NCBI GenBank assembly: GCA_026989715.1
Contig: JALSIU010000254.1
Span: 1 to 13,783, forward strand
DNA: 13,783 nt
Reading direction: 5' to 3'
From: Methylomonas sp.
GTDB lineage: Bacteria; Pseudomonadota; Gammaproteobacteria; Methylococcales; Methylomonadaceae
Shown here: piece by piece, positions 11,486-13,783 of the stretch
Numbering within the stretch: position 1 is the stretch's first letter
Layout: each line of letters starts with the position of its first letter
Made by a program: the position numbers and the translations under genes
Notes under the pieces: model-generated
Seen by the model: the letters and a program-made list of their open reading frames with translations, nothing else
Told to the model about the DNA's origin: nothing
The model's database searches: none

Positions 11486-12988
11486 ATGGCAAATCCTTTT
11501 TCTTTACCCTTTCAATTTAATAACAAATCGATTTCAGAGTGGCTGAGTCACTTTAAATCGGCAGGGGTTGTTGTTGCAGGACAAGAAATAAAGGCTGTGC
11601 TGACGATTTTGGAAAGAGAGCATAGTAAAATAGAGGTTCCTGCTTTACAACTTGTTCTGGTACGCTTAACACCTGCCGTATTATATTTAGAATCTTTTTT
11701 GCAAAAGATGCTGATTGCTAAGCCGCAGCAAATCAAGACTGCACAAATGAGTTGTCATATTTTACAGTGTCTGGCTTTTTTGCATGTACATTTAGCAAAG
11801 CAAGTCAGCACGCAAACTCAAAAAGTAATGCATGCCAATTATGGAATGCAAATAACAGGTATTGCTTTACAGCATTATGCTTTGCGCTATGAACGGCCGT
11901 CTAAAGCACTATGGGAGTATATGAGTGAGTGTTACCAGCTGGCATTGCATAGTAATTTACTAGATGTTCCTGTTGCCAAGCCGTTGCCTGAATTAAGTGT
12001 AGTGGTCACGGTCGCTTTGGCATTAAAGCGTAATTTGTTGTTTTGTATTGCCAGCCCTTACCGGTTTAAGCGACAACAGATTCAGCAATTATTTTTATTT
12101 TGTACGCAGCATAGCCAACAAGTTGATTTTGTACGACCTGGATCATCCATTAAGCAGGTATTTTGTTGGGACTATCAAGCGGTAGATTGTTTTCAGCCTG
12201 TTTATGCACGACCGGCACAGCCACCTGAAAAGCATGTTTTGTTTCATGCTTATGACTTACTGCAAGCAGAACGAGCACTTGATAATAATAATGAACAATT
12301 AACGCGTTATTTTAGTTATTATGAGGCATTGCTTGCCGGCTCTAAGTTTTCCTTATCTAAGCCACATGTGTTTGTGAGTGGTTTTGCACAAGTATTTGAA
12401 TTTTTTGAGCGTCATGTCAGGGATTATGGTCTGTCAACAGCTAACCCACCGCCTTCACCCAGAAACCTAAATTTTACAAATTTAGATTTAACATATGATA
12501 AACCGCCTAAAAAAAAGGGGTTGCAACGGGTTGATGCGAGTGAAATATGGGATTTGAGCCAAGAGGATATTGAACGTATTCAGTTACAGTTTGGTGCCAT
12601 CAAGCTAGTCTCTACTGAACAGCCCTCTTTTTTTGTGGCAGAGGCAATGCAAGTTAAATTACAGGTGGGCGATGTGTTTTTGGCTTATGATACAAAGTTG
12701 CAACCTAAATTAGGTGTGGTGCACTGTATTGATGTCAGGCTTAAGGGGACAATTCAAAAATCGGTTGTAGAAATGTGTGCAGGGAAAGTGTCGGTGTTAT
12801 CGCAAGCCGAATCCCCAATCAATCAGCGCGCATTATTGTTAGAGCATGACAGAGGGGCGGAGTTATTTTTGACAGAGGGAAAATATGTACTAGGGACGGT
12901 GTTGCAGTTTGATGAAAAAAAGGTGATATTAGAAAAAGTTTTGAATCTATCACCCAAATATATGCGGTATATTGTGAGAATTTGTTGA
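11486..12988 (+). CDS. Hypothetical 500-residue cytoplasmic protein
   Basis: Not recognised. There is no signal peptide or clear transmembrane helix, so it is probably cytoplasmic. Three parts can be seen. Residues 1-315 are mostly helical, with many Leu/Gln/His and several Cys, in a pattern like helical repeats (for example IALQHYALRYERPSKALWEY, HAYDLLQAERALDNNN). Residues 318-345 form a Pro/Asn/Lys linker ending PPKKKG. Residues ~375-500 look beta-rich, with VGDVFLAYD, KLGVVHCIDVRLKG and GTVLQFDEKKVILEKV, a pattern reminiscent of PilZ-type or similar barrel domains, but without a convincing RxxxR / DxSxxG c-di-GMP motif pair. The ATG at 11486 has no clear ribosome site. A terminator follows at 13063. 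The gene's codon and base use match its neighbours. No function is assigned. Confidence 0.85.
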   Translation: MANPFSLPFQFNNKSISEWLSHFKSAGVVVAGQEIKAVLTILEREHSKIEVPALQLVLVRLTPAVLYLESFLQKMLIAKPQQIKTAQMSCHILQCLAFLHVHLAKQVSTQTQKVMHANYGMQITGIALQHYALRYERPSKALWEYMSECYQLALHSNLLDVPVAKPLPELSVVVTVALALKRNLLFCIASPYRFKRQQIQQLFLFCTQHSQQVDFVRPGSSIKQVFCWDYQAVDCFQPVYARPAQPPEKHVLFHAYDLLQAERALDNNNEQLTRYFSYYEALLAGSKFSLSKPHVFVSGFAQVFEFFERHVRDYGLSTANPPPSPRNLNFTNLDLTYDKPPKKKGLQRVDASEIWDLSQEDIERIQLQFGAIKLVSTEQPSFFVAEAMQVKLQVGDVFLAYDTKLQPKLGVVHCIDVRLKGTIQKSVVEMCAGKVSVLSQAESPINQRALLLEHDRGAELFLTEGKYVLGTVLQFDEKKVILEKVLNLSPKYMRYIVRIC

Positions 12989-13062
12989 GGGTTGAGAGTG
13001 AAATAGCTCTTGAAGCGGAACAAAAAGACAAGTCAGTTTCGGGGGTAAAATTTTTCAGTCTC

Positions 13063-13085
13063 AAGTGCCTTATGTGGCATTTTTT
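13063..13085 (+). terminator. Intrinsic terminator after the 500-residue gene
   Basis: A 7-bp stem including one G-T pair (AAGTGCC 13063-13069, GGCATTT 13076-13082) with a 6-base loop leads into six T (13080-13085). It is compact and lies just before the next gene. Confidence 0.7.
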
Positions 13086-13107
13086 AATTTAAATGAGTAG
13101 TGAAATC

Positions 13108-13783
13108 ATGCAAGCAGTCGTTATGGTAAGGGCAGGTGATGCCGAGGTTTTACAAGTGCAAGCATTGCCTGAGCCTGAAATCAATCAGCCTAATCAAGTA
13201 AAAATAAAAATAATGGCGGCCGGTGTCAATCCTATTGATACTAAAGTGCGCAAACTGGCCATGTTTTTTCCGGAACAACTGCCGGCCGTGTTAGGTTGTG
13301 ATATGGCAGGAGAAGTGATTGCAGTAGGCCGTGATGTGACTTCGTTTCGCGTAGGAGATAAGGTATGGGCTTGTCATGGTGGTTTAGGGGCTGAGCAAGG
13401 CAATTATGCCGAATATACGGTGATAAATGCGCGTTGGTTAGCACTTATGCCAACAAAGTCTTCTTTTGTTACAGCGGCTGCTGCGCCATTGGTTTTAATT
13501 ACTGCATGGGGAGCACTGTTTGAGCGTGGCGCATTGCAAGCGGGTGAAACAGTATTGATTCATGCCGGCGCCGGAGGGGTAGGGCATGTTGCCATTCAGT
13601 TGGCAAAGATAAAAGGTGCGCGGGTCATTACCACAGTCAGTAACGATAAGAAGGCTGAGCAGGTAAAATCTTGGGGGGCGGATGAGGTTATTATTTATAC
13701 GCAGGAAGATGTGTCGGCGCGGGTTAATGCTATCACGGGTGGCAAAGGTGTTGATTTAGTTTTTGATACAGTGGGGGGGGGAT
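13108..13783 (+). CDS. Zinc-independent NADPH:quinone oxidoreductase (MDR superfamily), 3' end cut by window
   Basis: Medium-chain dehydrogenase/reductase of the quinone oxidoreductase type, which reduces quinones or enones with NADPH. Frame is open for 225 codons to the right edge; the family has about 320-340 residues, so roughly the last third is missing. Seen: the MQAVVMVRAGD start, AAGVNPIDTKVR, LGCDMAGEVIAVG, VGDKVWA, the APLVLITAWGALF segment, and the nucleotide-binding HAGAGGVGHVAIQLAK (AxxGxxG type) followed by DTVGG. The cysteine-rich structural-zinc loop of alcohol dehydrogenases is absent. The ATG at 13108 is chosen because family members begin at this point; an in-frame ATG at 13093 would add five residues. 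Neither has a strong ribosome site. It follows a terminator, so it probably starts its own unit. Substrate cannot be told. Confidence 0.9.
   Translation, partial: MQAVVMVRAGDAEVLQVQALPEPEINQPNQVKIKIMAAGVNPIDTKVRKLAMFFPEQLPAVLGCDMAGEVIAVGRDVTSFRVGDKVWACHGGLGAEQGNYAEYTVINARWLALMPTKSSFVTAAAAPLVLITAWGALFERGALQAGETVLIHAGAGGVGHVAIQLAKIKGARVITTVSNDKKAEQVKSWGADEVIIYTQEDVSARVNAITGGKGVDLVFDTVGGG

Noticed and set aside
1..13783. A defence, toxin-antitoxin, CRISPR or prophage system
   Set aside because: No nuclease, helicase, methylase, toxin pair, integrase or spaced direct repeats were found; the gene content is largely housekeeping.

Overview
The window reads as chromosomal DNA of an AT-rich Gram-negative bacterium, most likely a gammaproteobacterium. 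The evidence is an LpxH lipid A enzyme, outer-membrane-type lipoprotein and Sec signal peptides, a TIGR02647-type small protein, and a divergent cysS / cyclophilin-lpxH arrangement that matches the cysS-ppiB-lpxH order known from enterobacteria. A free-living or symbiotic methanotroph-like gammaproteobacterium would fit, but nothing here proves the genus. No phage, plasmid, CRISPR, tRNA or rRNA genes were seen.

Layout. Positions 1-1251 (minus) hold most of cysS, cut by the left edge. Diverging from it is a plus-strand run: a secreted cyclophilin (1428-2015), a cytoplasmic cyclophilin ppiB (2048-2557), an intrinsic terminator, lpxH (2624-3349) and a small membrane-anchored or secreted hypothetical protein (3373-3741). 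Between that gene and its probable terminator sits a 123-bp MITE-like element (3757-3879) with perfect 19-bp terminal inverted repeats and a 9-bp target duplication. A cysteine synthase gene (3934-4842, minus) follows. It diverges from a 577-residue membrane-anchored coiled-coil protein (5110-6843) that carries a repeated C-terminal motif. Next come a periplasmic rhodanese (7028-7438), a DUF4136-type lipoprotein (7521-8102, minus), a TIGR02647 protein (8220-8456, minus), ftsH (8591-10534), ung (10630-11391), an unrecognised 500-residue protein (11486-12988) and the first part of a zinc-independent quinone oxidoreductase (13108 to the right edge).

How the genes relate. Most are housekeeping: cysteine charging and synthesis, protein folding, lipid A synthesis, membrane protein quality control and uracil excision. 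Most plus-strand transcription units end in clear hairpin-plus-T terminators, so they are short and mostly independent. The least ordinary parts are the MITE-like insertion, the repeat-bearing coiled-coil protein with a Fur-box-like site before it, the duplicated cyclophilin pair that has split between periplasm and cytoplasm, and a palindrome inside the spacer of a candidate rhodanese promoter. No clear new multi-gene system was found.
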